Source: Geobacillus kaustophilus (GTDB lineage: Bacteria > Bacillota > Bacilli > Bacillales > Anoxybacillaceae). From it: a DNA stretch of 64,000 nucleotides. Where the stretch lies: contig NZ_JYBP01000003.1 in the NCBI RefSeq assembly GCF_000948285.1, positions 3,348,001 to 3,412,000 on the forward strand, read 5' to 3'. Position 1 is the stretch's first letter. Each line of letters starts with the position of its first letter. Position numbers and translations under genes: made by a program. Shown here piece by piece: positions 34,721-43,104 of the stretch. A model generated the notes under the pieces. That model made no database searches and was not told where the DNA came from. It was given only the letters and a program-made list of their open reading frames with translations.

Positions 34721-36100
34721 TTAATCCTCGTCCGCTATGTAGGCTTGACGCGGATGGTTCGGTTGATCCGGGTATTTTAAGCGGATTTTCCCTTCATCCA
34801 ACAACTTTCCTAAATAATTGTTGCGCAACCCATCCGGCGTCCGTTCGAGCAGCTCTGCCAGCTCTTTCAGACGCAGCGGCCGCTCGCGGCATAACCGAAC
34901 GATCAATTGTTCCATGACCGCTGGAGCCAACCGTTTTTTTCGCCGTGCTAATTCCGCCATCTTCCATAGCCGTTCGTCGATCGTTTCTCCTTTTTCGTTG
35001 CTGTCGTGCATACGGATGTCGTTGTTTACGGAGCTAAGCAAACTATTTACGAACCCCAACTCTTTATTTATAGAGTCGGGAGTTCTATTTACGGAGTCAA
35101 AGTCGTTTTTTACGGAGTTCGGTCCGCTGTTTACGGAGTTTTTCGTTATATTCACGGAGTTTTCTCCGTTATTAACGGGGTTGGTGTCTGTATTTACGGA
35201 GCTTAGTTCGTTAGTTACGAAGCTCTCGGTTTCCTGTCGGTTGTCCGAACCCATCTCTTCAAGTTCCGTCTGTTGCAGCCGTTCATCCAGTTCTGTTTCG
35301 ATTGTCTCGCTAGTGTCAGCTGGAAATCGCAATGGGCACAACACAACGATTGTACGGTCCGGATTCGTTTGTTGCGAGATATCGACCGGACAGACAAGCG
35401 CCTGTTCTTGCATATCGAGCATTCGCTTGAGGCCCGATCCCGCGCGTTTGCATACGTCAATCAGCAAAAACATTTTAAAAATATTCGGGTTGCGCAAATT
35501 GCTCGTATGCCCCGCCATTGCCGCTTCAATCGGGATGCGAAACCGTCCCGGGTTGGCAAAGCGAAATGAACGATCCTCTTTTTCGACGGTGATGCCGCCT
35601 TCCTCCCCATAATCGGCATGAACGATGGCATTAGCAAGCGCCTCGCCAAGCAGAGCGCGCCCTTCATCCGACCAAACGTGACGCTCCAGCTCAGCCAACA
35701 CGCGAAAATAAAAATCGTAAATGTTGCCCGACCATGTGCCGTCCTGCGACGTGAATCGCTTCGTCCATCCTGCCGCTTCACCATCAGCGTGCTCTCGATA
35801 TTCCAAAAAGTATTGCGGCAGCACCTCGGTGATGATCCGCTCCTCACTGAACATCAACAATCCCGCGAGCGTCAGCCCTTCTTTGCTGCTGTCGCGCAGC
35901 TTGCCCCACGCGCCGATTTTGTACAAAAATTCTTTTGTCTCAAGCCCGTTCCACGGATGACCCGGCTTCACTCGAGCGAACCGCTCGCGGTAATGGCTGA
36001 CGGTCTCAAAATTGAGCTCGCTCAAGCTGTAGTGCTCCAAAATGAGGTTGTCTGCCATCGCGTCGGCGCGTTCATGAAATGAATTTGTATATTTATTCAC
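34721..36100 (-). CDS. HATPase_c_4 / winged-helix protein (Schlafen AlbA-type regulator lacking the AlbA domain)
   Basis: The 459-residue protein has the ATPase-like domain of RecG-related 'ATP-binding' regulators: GEALANAIVHADYGEEGGITVEKEDRSFRFANPG at about 152-185 and FKMFLLIDVCKRAGSGLKRM near 208-228. A heptapeptide-repeat linker (300-362) follows, then a winged-helix region with LRLKELAELLERTPDGLRNNYLGKLLDEGKIRLKYP. Relatives normally carry an N-terminal Schlafen AlbA_2 domain of about 120 residues; here the protein begins just after where it would end, and I see no trace upstream. The GTG at 36100 follows AAGGA. The role is unknown; regulation or defence are both plausible. Confidence 0.8.
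   Translation of the reverse strand: MNKYTNSFHERADAMADNLILEHYSLSELNFETVSHYRERFARVKPGHPWNGLETKEFLYKIGAWGKLRDSSKEGLTLAGLLMFSEERIITEVLPQYFLEYREHADGEAAGWTKRFTSQDGTWSGNIYDFYFRVLAELERHVWSDEGRALLGEALANAIVHADYGEEGGITVEKEDRSFRFANPGRFRIPIEAAMAGHTSNLRNPNIFKMFLLIDVCKRAGSGLKRMLDMQEQALVCPVDISQQTNPDRTIVVLCPLRFPADTSETIETELDERLQQTELEEMGSDNRQETESFVTNELSSVNTDTNPVNNGENSVNITKNSVNSGPNSVKNDFDSVNRTPDSINKELGFVNSLLSSVNNDIRMHDSNEKGETIDERLWKMAELARRKKRLAPAVMEQLIVRLCRERPLRLKELAELLERTPDGLRNNYLGKLLDEGKIRLKYPDQPNHPRQAYIADED
35015..35203 (-). repeat. Nine tandem 21-bp repeats coding (N/D/S)SVNxxx heptapeptides
   Basis: Residues 300-362 of the ATPase-fold protein read SSVNTDT, NPVNNGE, NSVNITK, NSVNSGP, NSVKNDF, DSVNRTP, DSINKEL, GFVNSLL, SSVNNDI, with a degenerate tenth unit (SFVTNEL) before them. 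At DNA level TTTACGGAGT-like cores recur every 21 bases. Copy number could vary between strains without breaking the frame. Confidence 0.9.
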
Positions 36101-36282
36101 TCCTGATCTTCCTTTGACATTATTTTCGCAAAACAGTTTTATGCTCTTTTTTTCTATTGTATCATCTTTCGCTCTTCTTGCGGGCGGTTGTCAAAAAAGA
36201 AAACAGTTGTGGATATGTGGAATAGTTCGCCCGATAACAAGGAAAACTACAGAAGACAATTGACAGCCAAGGAGGTGTAGTG

Positions 36283-37809
36283 ATGTCGTCCCTTCCTCCC
36301 ATCGTGGAACCGTACTGGCGCGATTCTGTCCCACTTCCGTCGTTTCCGAAGCTCGATGCGGACATTTCCGTCGACGTCGCGGTCATCGGCGGCGGCATTT
36401 CCGGCATTACAACCGCTTATTTGCTGGCGACGCAAGGGGCGCGCGTCGCCCTTCTGGAAGCCGACCGGCTCCTGAACGGCACGACCGGCCATACGACAGC
36501 GAAAATCACCGCCCAGCACGATCTCGTCTATGATGAATTTCTGAACCATTTCGGTGCAGAAAAGGCGCGGCTCTATTATGACGCCTGCGTGGACGCACTC
36601 CAGTTTATCCGCCGCACGATCGAAGAACAACAAATAGACTGCGACTTTTGCGAGCAAGATGCCTATATTTATACGACGTCTTCCTCCTATTTCCAAAAAA
36701 TAGTGAAAGAATGGGAAGCGTACGAACGGCTCGGTATTGACGGCGCCTTCGTTGAGTCGATCCCGCTCCCGCTACCGGTGGCAGCAGCGGTTGTGATGAA
36801 GCGGCAGGCACAGTTCCACCCGCTCAAATATTTGGTCAAGCTCGTCGATTCGATCACACAAGCTGGCAGCGCCATTTACGAACACACGCCGGCGGCGGAC
36901 ATCGAGCAAGGAAGACGATTAGCGGTCACAACACGCGACAAAAAACGGGTTGAGTGTGACTATGTCGCCGTCTGCTCCCATTTTCCGTTTTACGACGGCG
37001 GGTTTTACTTTTCGCGCATGTACGCTGAACGGTCGTACGTATTGGGAGTGACGATCGCTGAACCGTACCCGGGCGGCATGTATTTAAGCGCTGACGAGCC
37101 GAAACGCTCAGTCCGCTTCGCAGCGGCAGGCGGCGAGACGCTCATCTTGATCGGCGGCGAAAATCATAAAACCGGCCAAGGCGTGCCGACGATGCGTCAT
37201 TACGAGGCGCTGTCCTCGTTCGCTTCGCAGCTGTTTACGGTGAACGATATCCGTTACCGTTGGTCGGCCCAAGATTTGACGACGCTGGACAAAGTGCCGT
37301 ACATCGGCCCGATGACGGCAGGGACGCCAAACATTTATGTCGCGACAGGGTACCGGAAGTGGGGGATGACGAACGGGACGGTCGCCGGGATGCTTTTGTC
37401 TGACCTCATCCTCGGCCGCGACAACCGATACCGCGACTTGTACTCGCCATCGCGCTTTTACGCCGATCCGAGCATTAAACAGTTTTTCACGACAAACCTC
37501 GATGTCGTCAAACATTTATTGTCCGGGAAAATGGAACCGGCCGTTCGGCGGCCGCAAGATTTGGCGCGCGGCGAAGGGGCGGTTGTCTCGGTCAACGGGA
37601 AACGGGCCGGCGCCTATAAGAACGAAGCCGGGATGCTCCATGTCGTCGACACGACGTGCACCCATATGGGCTGCGAGCTGGAGTGGAACAGCGGCGACCG
37701 GACATGGGACTGCCCATGTCATGGCTCGCGCTTCTCGATCAATGGCGATGTGATCGAAGGACCGGCGAAACAGCCGCTCGCGCGCATTGAACTTGATGAC
37801 GCGACGTGA
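36283..37809 (+). CDS. FAD-dependent oxidoreductase with C-terminal Rieske [2Fe-2S] domain (YhfW-like)
   Basis: This is a fusion of a DAO/glycine-oxidase-type FAD domain and a Rieske domain. Of 508 residues, the first 410 or so carry the dinucleotide-binding VDVAVIGGGISGITTAYLLA and LLEADRLLNGTTGHTTAKIT. The last 90 carry the Rieske ligands CTHMGCELEW and CPCHGSRFS, with the second Cys of each box in place. B. subtilis YhfW has the same layout; its substrate is unknown. The ATG at 36283 is 7 bases after AAGGAGG. It is a single-gene unit. Confidence 0.9.
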   Translation: MSSLPPIVEPYWRDSVPLPSFPKLDADISVDVAVIGGGISGITTAYLLATQGARVALLEADRLLNGTTGHTTAKITAQHDLVYDEFLNHFGAEKARLYYDACVDALQFIRRTIEEQQIDCDFCEQDAYIYTTSSSYFQKIVKEWEAYERLGIDGAFVESIPLPLPVAAAVVMKRQAQFHPLKYLVKLVDSITQAGSAIYEHTPAADIEQGRRLAVTTRDKKRVECDYVAVCSHFPFYDGGFYFSRMYAERSYVLGVTIAEPYPGGMYLSADEPKRSVRFAAAGGETLILIGGENHKTGQGVPTMRHYEALSSFASQLFTVNDIRYRWSAQDLTTLDKVPYIGPMTAGTPNIYVATGYRKWGMTNGTVAGMLLSDLILGRDNRYRDLYSPSRFYADPSIKQFFTTNLDVVKHLLSGKMEPAVRRPQDLARGEGAVVSVNGKRAGAYKNEAGMLHVVDTTCTHMGCELEWNSGDRTWDCPCHGSRFSINGDVIEGPAKQPLARIELDDAT

Positions 37810-38000
37810 CGCGCTGACGCAGGACGGCGGCGCGTGAAGAACACCATCGCAGTCGGCATGTCGACCTTGAGTTCCAATGGGGGTTGGGAGCGTATGTTCC
37901 TAACCCCCTTATCGTTTTCATTTGCCGATGGCGCATTTCGTGATAAGATGAAAATTAGAGTGGACTGCATGTTGTATGATGTTTTCGGGAGGGATGACGC

Positions 38001-38963
38001 ATGGACCTTGAACCGATTTTTCTCACCCCTGTCTTTCAAGAGCGCATTTGGGGCGGCACGAAGCTGGCCGAACGATTCGGCTATGACATTCCGTCTTCGC
38101 AAACAGGGGAATGCTGGGCGGTGTCCGCCCATCCGCACGGGCAGACGGTCGTCGCCCGCGGACCGTTTGCCGGAATGACGCTCGGGCAATTATGGGAGGA
38201 ACGCCGCGACTTGTTCGGCCATTTTGCATCTGACCGCTTCCCGCTGTTGACCAAAATTTTAGACGCCAACGCCGACTTGTCGGTCCAAGTCCACCCGGAC
38301 GATGAATACGCGAAAATGCATGAAGGCGGAGAATTCGGCAAAACGGAATGCTGGTACATCATCGACTGCAAGCCGGACGCTAAGCTCATTTACGGCCATT
38401 ATGCAGAAACGAAAGGAGAGCTACGCGCGATGATGGAGGCGGGGGAATGGGATCGTTTGCTGCGGAAAGTGCCGATCCGCCAAGGCGACTTCTTCTATGT
38501 CCCGAGCGGCACGATCCACGCCCTTTGCGAAGGGACGCTCGTCCTTGAGACGCAGCAAAGCTCGGATACAACCTACCGCGTCTACGATTACGACCGCGTC
38601 GACAGCCAAGGGCGGAAGCGCGAGCTTCATCTCGAGAAAGCGATTGACGTCACGACCGTTCCGCATCGCGACATCGATGTCCGCCCCCATGTCGCCGAAT
38701 TTCCCGGCGCGACGGTGACGACCTTCGTGGAAGGAGACTACTTCGGCGTCCAAAAATGGGATGTCCATGACGTGTTCGCGTCAGAACAGACGAAACCGTT
38801 TCTCATCGTCAGCATCCTAAAAGGCGAAGGTGAGCTCGTTCATGACGGGCGAACATACGCGATCCGCCAAGGCGACCACTTTATTTTGCCGCACCAATTT
38901 GGCCGGTTCACGATCCGCGGGATGCTTGAGGCGATGGCCTCATGGCCGCGGGCAGGCAAATAA
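38001..38963 (+). CDS. manA: Mannose-6-phosphate isomerase, class I
   Basis: ManA interconverts mannose-6-phosphate and fructose-6-phosphate with zinc. The 320-residue cupin protein is of Bacillus Pmi length and shows EPIFLTPVFQERIWGGTKL, the zinc ligands in LSVQVHPDDEYAK and GKTECWYIID, and the third in PSGTIHALCEGTLVLE. An ETQQSSDTTYRVYDYDR stretch near the active site is also present. GGGAGGGATGACGC precedes the ATG. It is monocistronic, not linked to a mannose PTS in the window. Confidence 0.96.
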   Translation: MDLEPIFLTPVFQERIWGGTKLAERFGYDIPSSQTGECWAVSAHPHGQTVVARGPFAGMTLGQLWEERRDLFGHFASDRFPLLTKILDANADLSVQVHPDDEYAKMHEGGEFGKTECWYIIDCKPDAKLIYGHYAETKGELRAMMEAGEWDRLLRKVPIRQGDFFYVPSGTIHALCEGTLVLETQQSSDTTYRVYDYDRVDSQGRKRELHLEKAIDVTTVPHRDIDVRPHVAEFPGATVTTFVEGDYFGVQKWDVHDVFASEQTKPFLIVSILKGEGELVHDGRTYAIRQGDHFILPHQFGRFTIRGMLEAMASWPRAGK

Positions 38964-39000
38964 ACGGCTGACTGCCTCAACCAATGGGTTGCAACATACA

Positions 39001-39037
39001 AAAAAAGTGTCCCCAAAGGCAAGAGGACACCTTTTTC
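39001..39037 (+). terminator. Terminator of manA, possibly bidirectional with the glycerate kinase gene
   Basis: AAAAAAGTGTCC and GGACACCTTTTT arms form a stem with one mismatch and are flanked by T and A runs on both sides, between convergent manA and the glycerate kinase gene. Confidence 0.8.
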
Positions 39038-39127
39038 TATTGTCCACCCGAGAAGGGGACGGCTGAACAGAACATGCCGTTCAACAATAGGATTTCACCC
39101 ATGAAGAAATCTCATCATCTTCCCCGC

Positions 39128-40282
39128 TTAGGAGGAAGATGTCCCTTTCATCTGACCGAGACGATACACAGAAGCAATATGCCGCGCCGTTTGTGTCACA
39201 TAATGTTCTGCCTGCTCCAACGCTTTTTCAAGCGGCACGACGCCGGGCACGATCGTAAACAACGCGTCGATGCCATGATCCAACACGACGGCGCTGTCGT
39301 CGCCCAACGACCCGGCGATGCCGATGACGGGGACGCCGAACTGTTTCGCCGTCTTGGCGACGCCGATCGGCGTTTTGCCGAACACCGTCTGTCCATCGAT
39401 CCGCCCTTCGCCGGTGATGACCAAGTCAGCGTCTTTGACGCGCTCCGCGAGCTGAACCGTCTCGATCACAATCTCCACGCCGCGCTTCAGCTCGGCCGGG
39501 AGAAACGCGAGCAGCCCCGCCCCCAAACCGCCGGCCGCGCCAGCGCCGGGAATGTCGCCGACTTGTTTGCCGAGCTCGCGGCGGATAATATCAGCGTAAT
39601 GCGCTAAATTCTGGTCGAGGACCGCGACCATGTCCGGCGTCGCTCCTTTTTGCGGGCCAAAAATGGCGGACGCTCCTTTCGGTCCGGTGAGCGGGTTGTC
39701 GACGTCACACGCGACGTCAATTCGGACTGACGCAAGGCGTGGATCGAGTTCAGAAAGATCAATGGTATGCAAATCGGCCAGCGCCCCGCCGCCCGGGCCG
39801 ATGTCGCGGCCGTCACGGTCCAACAGCCGCGCTCCGAGCGCTTGCACCATGCCGGCCCCGCCGTCGTTTGTCGCGCTGCCGCCAATGCCGACAATCAAAT
39901 GAGTGGCGCCGGCGTCAAGCGCTGCTCGAATCAGCTCGCCTGTCCCCCGCGTCGTCGTCACCAACGGATTGCGCCTGTCGCGCGGGACAAGGTGCAGCCC
40001 CGAAGCGGCCGCCATCTCAATCACCGCTGTTTTCCCGTCACCAAGCAAACCGAAAAACGCCCGCACTGGCTCACCGAGCGGTCCGGTCACTTCCGTTTCG
40101 ACGATGCGGCCGCCGGTCGCGTCAACGAGCGACCGCACCGTTCCTTCCCCGCCGTCAGCCATAGGCACTTTGATGTATTCTGCATCCGGAAACACCGCCC
40201 GAAATCCACGCTCGACCGCCTCGGCGACTTCGAGCGCAGAAAGGCTTTCTTTAAACGAATCAGGGGCAATGACGATTTTCAT
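39128..40282 (-). CDS. glxK: Glycerate kinase
   Basis: The enzyme phosphorylates D-glycerate with ATP, feeding glycerate or glyoxylate-derived carbon into glycolysis. The 384-residue GarK/GlxK family protein begins MKIVIAPDSFKESLSALEVAEAVERG. It contains VPMADGGEGTVRSLVDAT, IVGIGGSATNDGGAGMVQALG, GPGGGAL and DLVITGEGRIDGQTVFGKTPIGVA. The ATG at 40282 follows GAGGAGGG. No glycerate permease or tartronate pathway gene is adjacent, so its carbon source here is unclear. Confidence 0.95.
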   Translation of the reverse strand: MKIVIAPDSFKESLSALEVAEAVERGFRAVFPDAEYIKVPMADGGEGTVRSLVDATGGRIVETEVTGPLGEPVRAFFGLLGDGKTAVIEMAAASGLHLVPRDRRNPLVTTTRGTGELIRAALDAGATHLIVGIGGSATNDGGAGMVQALGARLLDRDGRDIGPGGGALADLHTIDLSELDPRLASVRIDVACDVDNPLTGPKGASAIFGPQKGATPDMVAVLDQNLAHYADIIRRELGKQVGDIPGAGAAGGLGAGLLAFLPAELKRGVEIVIETVQLAERVKDADLVITGEGRIDGQTVFGKTPIGVAKTAKQFGVPVIGIAGSLGDDSAVVLDHGIDALFTIVPGVVPLEKALEQAEHYVTQTARHIASVYRLGQMKGTSSS

Positions 40283-40931
40283 TCTTTTTCCCTCCTCTTT
40301 TGTCTCCATCCAAACACTGGCAACCAAAAGTCATCGGGAACGGCCGCCTTGGCATAAACGATGTAGCACCCTTCAACTATAATGTTGTTCGCCAACCGAA
40401 GCGCTGCTTCCTTTGTGCGCAAACAAGCCGGCCAACATGCTAATGCCACGAGCAAGCCATGGCTGCCCGTAGCCGTCATGAGCGGGAAAAGAGAAGCGCC
40501 AAACACCTCAGCCGCCGCAATCGCGCTAGCTATACTGGAAGAACCACCCATGCTTTATCTGCTTCCCTTTTCATTCAGCAAAACAAGCACGATCCAGCTG
40601 TATTGTTCACTAAAGAATCGGCATCGATTTGAGCCAGCTTTTACTCAATATGTGTCAAATTTTGTGGAAAAAAGGCGAAAAACAACGCCATTTCTCCTAT
40701 TCCCAAAATTGTGTATATAGTACTATAATAGATGTAACTATACGTTCGTTTGTTCCAATTGGGAACATATTCATTCTATGGCAGTGTCCAAATTGATCAT
40801 TCGCCATCGTCTTCCACAACTTGTATTTTTGCTGAAAGCCACTGGCATGTGAGTGGCCATCCTCTTTTTTGGCATCACTTCGCCAGCGCCGAAGTTGTCA
40901 GAGGTCAGATTTTATAGGAGAGAGAGCCGAG
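40283..40931. other. Long intergenic region between glxK and the diguanylate cyclase gene
   Basis: About 650 bases without a supported gene. A 90-codon minus frame ending at 40279 overlaps the glxK start but has no ribosome binding site and no family resemblance. TACTATAAT at about 40721-40729 could be a -10 for the plus-strand gene. GCCACT / AGTGGC (40838-40857) followed by a T-rich stretch ending near 40870 is a terminator-like hairpin in the likely 5' leader of the cyclase gene. Confidence 0.4.
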
Positions 40932-42170
40932 ATGTTACTCCGAGCACGACCGATCATTTTTGCTGTTTTTTCCGCGTCCATTGCTGTTGTTTTTGTGTCA
41001 AAACCACCTTCCTTCGATCGCACCTATGTCATTGCTTTGCTGTTTTATTGGCTGTTTTCCAGCTTGTATTCACACTTGCGCGTCATCGACAAAACGAAAA
41101 ACAATATTCCTGTTGATTACGGCATTAACTATAGCTTATCGTTCGCCTTATTTTCCGGCCCGCTCGGGCTGTTTATCTTTGAAACATTGTTTCGCTTGAC
41201 TGAACATATGGCAAAAAAATATTTGAAAACAGCGGAACCGAATGAATGGCTGCATACATTGTACAATATCGGCTCTTTTGTAACGTTCAATTCACTGGCG
41301 TTTGCTTTATACAATCTTCTTCATCCGCTATTTCAATCTGTTCCGCTCATCGGTTTTTGGCTACTTATTTTCCTGCTCGTCATCGTCGTTTCTTTTTTGG
41401 CGGACTGCTGCCTGATCATCGTTTTTTATATGACCGGCGATATTCAGACGCAGCGTGAGGCGTTGGATTTTATTAAGACGAGAAGCTGGATGGACATGGG
41501 AAAAACAGCGCTGACAAACGGCCTGTTATTTCTTTTTTTGCAAGAACAGCGGTGGGATATGCTCTTAAGCTTATTTTTGCTGAATTACTTCGTCAGCCGT
41601 TCGTTCTTTTCCAAATCGCAAAGCATTCAGCATAAACTAGAACGCGACCAGTTTGAAAAAATGGCATACACCGACTTTTTGACCGGCGTCCACAACCGCG
41701 CCTATATGGACCAAACAATCGCCAAGTTAAACGGAACAGGCGAATGGATCGGCGTGGTCGTCGCTGATATCGACAATTTCAAAACGATCAACGACACATA
41801 CAATCATGCCGTCGGCGACGAGGTAATCCGCCATTTTGCCTCAACATTGAAACAGTTTCTTAAAGAGGGTGATTTTTTGTTCCGCAGCGGCGGCGAAGAA
41901 TTTACGATGTTTTTGCGTAATCGCACGTTTGAAGAGAGCGTCCGACTTGTCGAGGAGATGCGGGAAACAGTGCGCCATAGCACCGTGTTGGTCGATTATA
42001 TGGCGGCGAAACGTCCCATTGCCTATACGTCGTCGTTCGGTCTTTACTTTTGTCAAGCAGAAGGAACAATGTCAATTGAAAAAGCGTATATTTATGCCGA
42101 CCATTTATTGCTCCGTTCGAAGGAAAGCGGCAAAAATAAAGTATCAGCCCAATGCGGGGGAGTTGCATAA
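40932..42170 (+). CDS. Membrane-bound diguanylate cyclase (GGDEF)
   Basis: The protein makes cyclic di-GMP from two GTP. Of 412 residues, the first 215 or so form a membrane sensor with six or seven helices (for example FWLLIFLLVIVVSFLADCCLIIVFYM). The last 170 are a GGDEF domain: AYTDFLTGVHNRAYMDQT, VVVADIDNFKTINDTYNHAVGDEVIRHFA, and active-site SGGEEFTMF near residue 320. The GGEEF form is catalytically competent. No EAL or PilZ partner is in the window. The ATG at 40932 follows AGGAGAGAGAG; the long leader carries a hairpin. Confidence 0.9.
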   Translation: MLLRARPIIFAVFSASIAVVFVSKPPSFDRTYVIALLFYWLFSSLYSHLRVIDKTKNNIPVDYGINYSLSFALFSGPLGLFIFETLFRLTEHMAKKYLKTAEPNEWLHTLYNIGSFVTFNSLAFALYNLLHPLFQSVPLIGFWLLIFLLVIVVSFLADCCLIIVFYMTGDIQTQREALDFIKTRSWMDMGKTALTNGLLFLFLQEQRWDMLLSLFLLNYFVSRSFFSKSQSIQHKLERDQFEKMAYTDFLTGVHNRAYMDQTIAKLNGTGEWIGVVVADIDNFKTINDTYNHAVGDEVIRHFASTLKQFLKEGDFLFRSGGEEFTMFLRNRTFEESVRLVEEMRETVRHSTVLVDYMAAKRPIAYTSSFGLYFCQAEGTMSIEKAYIYADHLLLRSKESGKNKVSAQCGGVA

Positions 42171-42332
42171 ATTAGACGGCTCCCCCTTGACTTTTCCTTA
42201 GCGCCCCCTCTTTCCCTTCCATACTTCCTAAACGTCATTTGGCATAACACCTTAATAATCAAGATTAGCTATCTGTCAAACCAATGCGGCACCCCTTGAT
42301 TTTCAACCACCTACAGAATGACAAAACGTCGT

Positions 42333-42812
42333 TTACTTATGATACGGTTCCCCCCGGTTGATCCGAAATGCGCGATAAATTTGCTCGAGCAAAATGAGGC
42401 GCATGAGCTGGTGTGGAAACGTCATTTTCGAAAACGACAGCGTCTCATTGGCGCGCGCCATCACTTGTTTGCTTAAGCCAAGCGAGCCGCCGATGACGAA
42501 CGCCACTTTGCTTTTGCCGTAGGTGGCGAGCTCATCGAGACGGGCGGCGAATTGCTCGGACGATTTCATCTTCCCTTCAATCGCGAGCGCGATGACGTGG
42601 GCGTCATGCGGAATTTTCGCCAGCAACCGTTCTCCCTCGCGCTCTTTGATTTGTTCCTCCTCAAGTTCGCTCGCTCGCTCCGGCGTTTTTTCATCAGCGA
42701 CTTCGATGATGTCGATTTTGGCGTACGCGGACAGACGCTTTGTATATTCATTAATTCCAGCGATTAAATATTTTTCCTTCAATTTACCCACAGCGACAAT
42801 GGAAATATGCAC
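42333..42812 (-). CDS. rlmH: 23S rRNA (pseudouridine1915-N3)-methyltransferase RlmH
   Basis: RlmH methylates pseudouridine 1915 in helix 69 of 23S rRNA. The 159-residue SPOUT protein is the usual length, with [22 protein letters not shown] at the start, the SAM-binding [17 protein letters not shown] and the C-terminal hallmark [29 protein letters not shown] chose the GTG at 42812 (after CAGGGG) because the product then aligns with B. subtilis RlmH (MNINIVTIGKL); the longer upstream frame is not conserved. Confidence 0.97.
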   Translation of the reverse strand: MHISIVAVGKLKEKYLIAGINEYTKRLSAYAKIDIIEVADEKTPERASELEEEQIKEREGERLLAKIPHDAHVIALAIEGKMKSSEQFAARLDELATYGKSKVAFVIGGSLGLSKQVMARANETLSFSKMTFPHQLMRLILLEQIYRAFRINRGEPYHK

Positions 42813-42896
42813 AAACAACCCCTGCCTTATAAACAGCTTATCAACAGGATTTATCCACATATACACAACACATATCCACATGTTGTGAAAAAACTG

Positions 42897-43046
42897 TTAT
42901 CCTCCTACGACATATACAGCTTGTTTCGAACAAAAATGGCACTGTTTTTCGCTGTTGTCCACAGGCAGAAGATCCGGGGCCTGTTCTGTTTCATCTACAT
43001 ATTGATCAATGGCAATGTCGACATGTTCTTCACATGTGAATATCAT
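42897..43046 (-). CDS. CxxH/CxxC small protein (BA_5709-type)
   Basis: The 49-residue product has a CEEH pair at residues 5-8 and a CHFC pair near 37-40 (CxxH...CxxC), a probable metal-binding knuckle. The family is recognised next to rlmH in many Bacillaceae. The ATG at 43046 is 8 bases after AAAGGAG; a preceding ATG is also possible. It sits between htrA and rlmH on the same strand and may be cotranscribed with them. Function is unknown. Confidence 0.8.
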   Translation of the reverse strand: MIFTCEEHVDIAIDQYVDETEQAPDLLPVDNSEKQCHFCSKQAVYVVGG

Positions 43047-43104
43047 CATTCTCGCTCCTTTCCCTGTGGAACAAAGAAGGAGCGTTTCCGCTCCCTCCAT
43101 TCGT

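Noticed and set aside
40279-40551. 90-codon minus-strand ORF overlapping the glxK start
   Set aside because: No ribosome binding site or family pattern; unlikely to be a permease fragment despite the glycerate context.
40800-40931. Possible c-di-GMP riboswitch before the diguanylate cyclase gene
   Set aside because: The conserved GEMM core and tetraloop pattern could not be found by eye; only a simple hairpin is supported.
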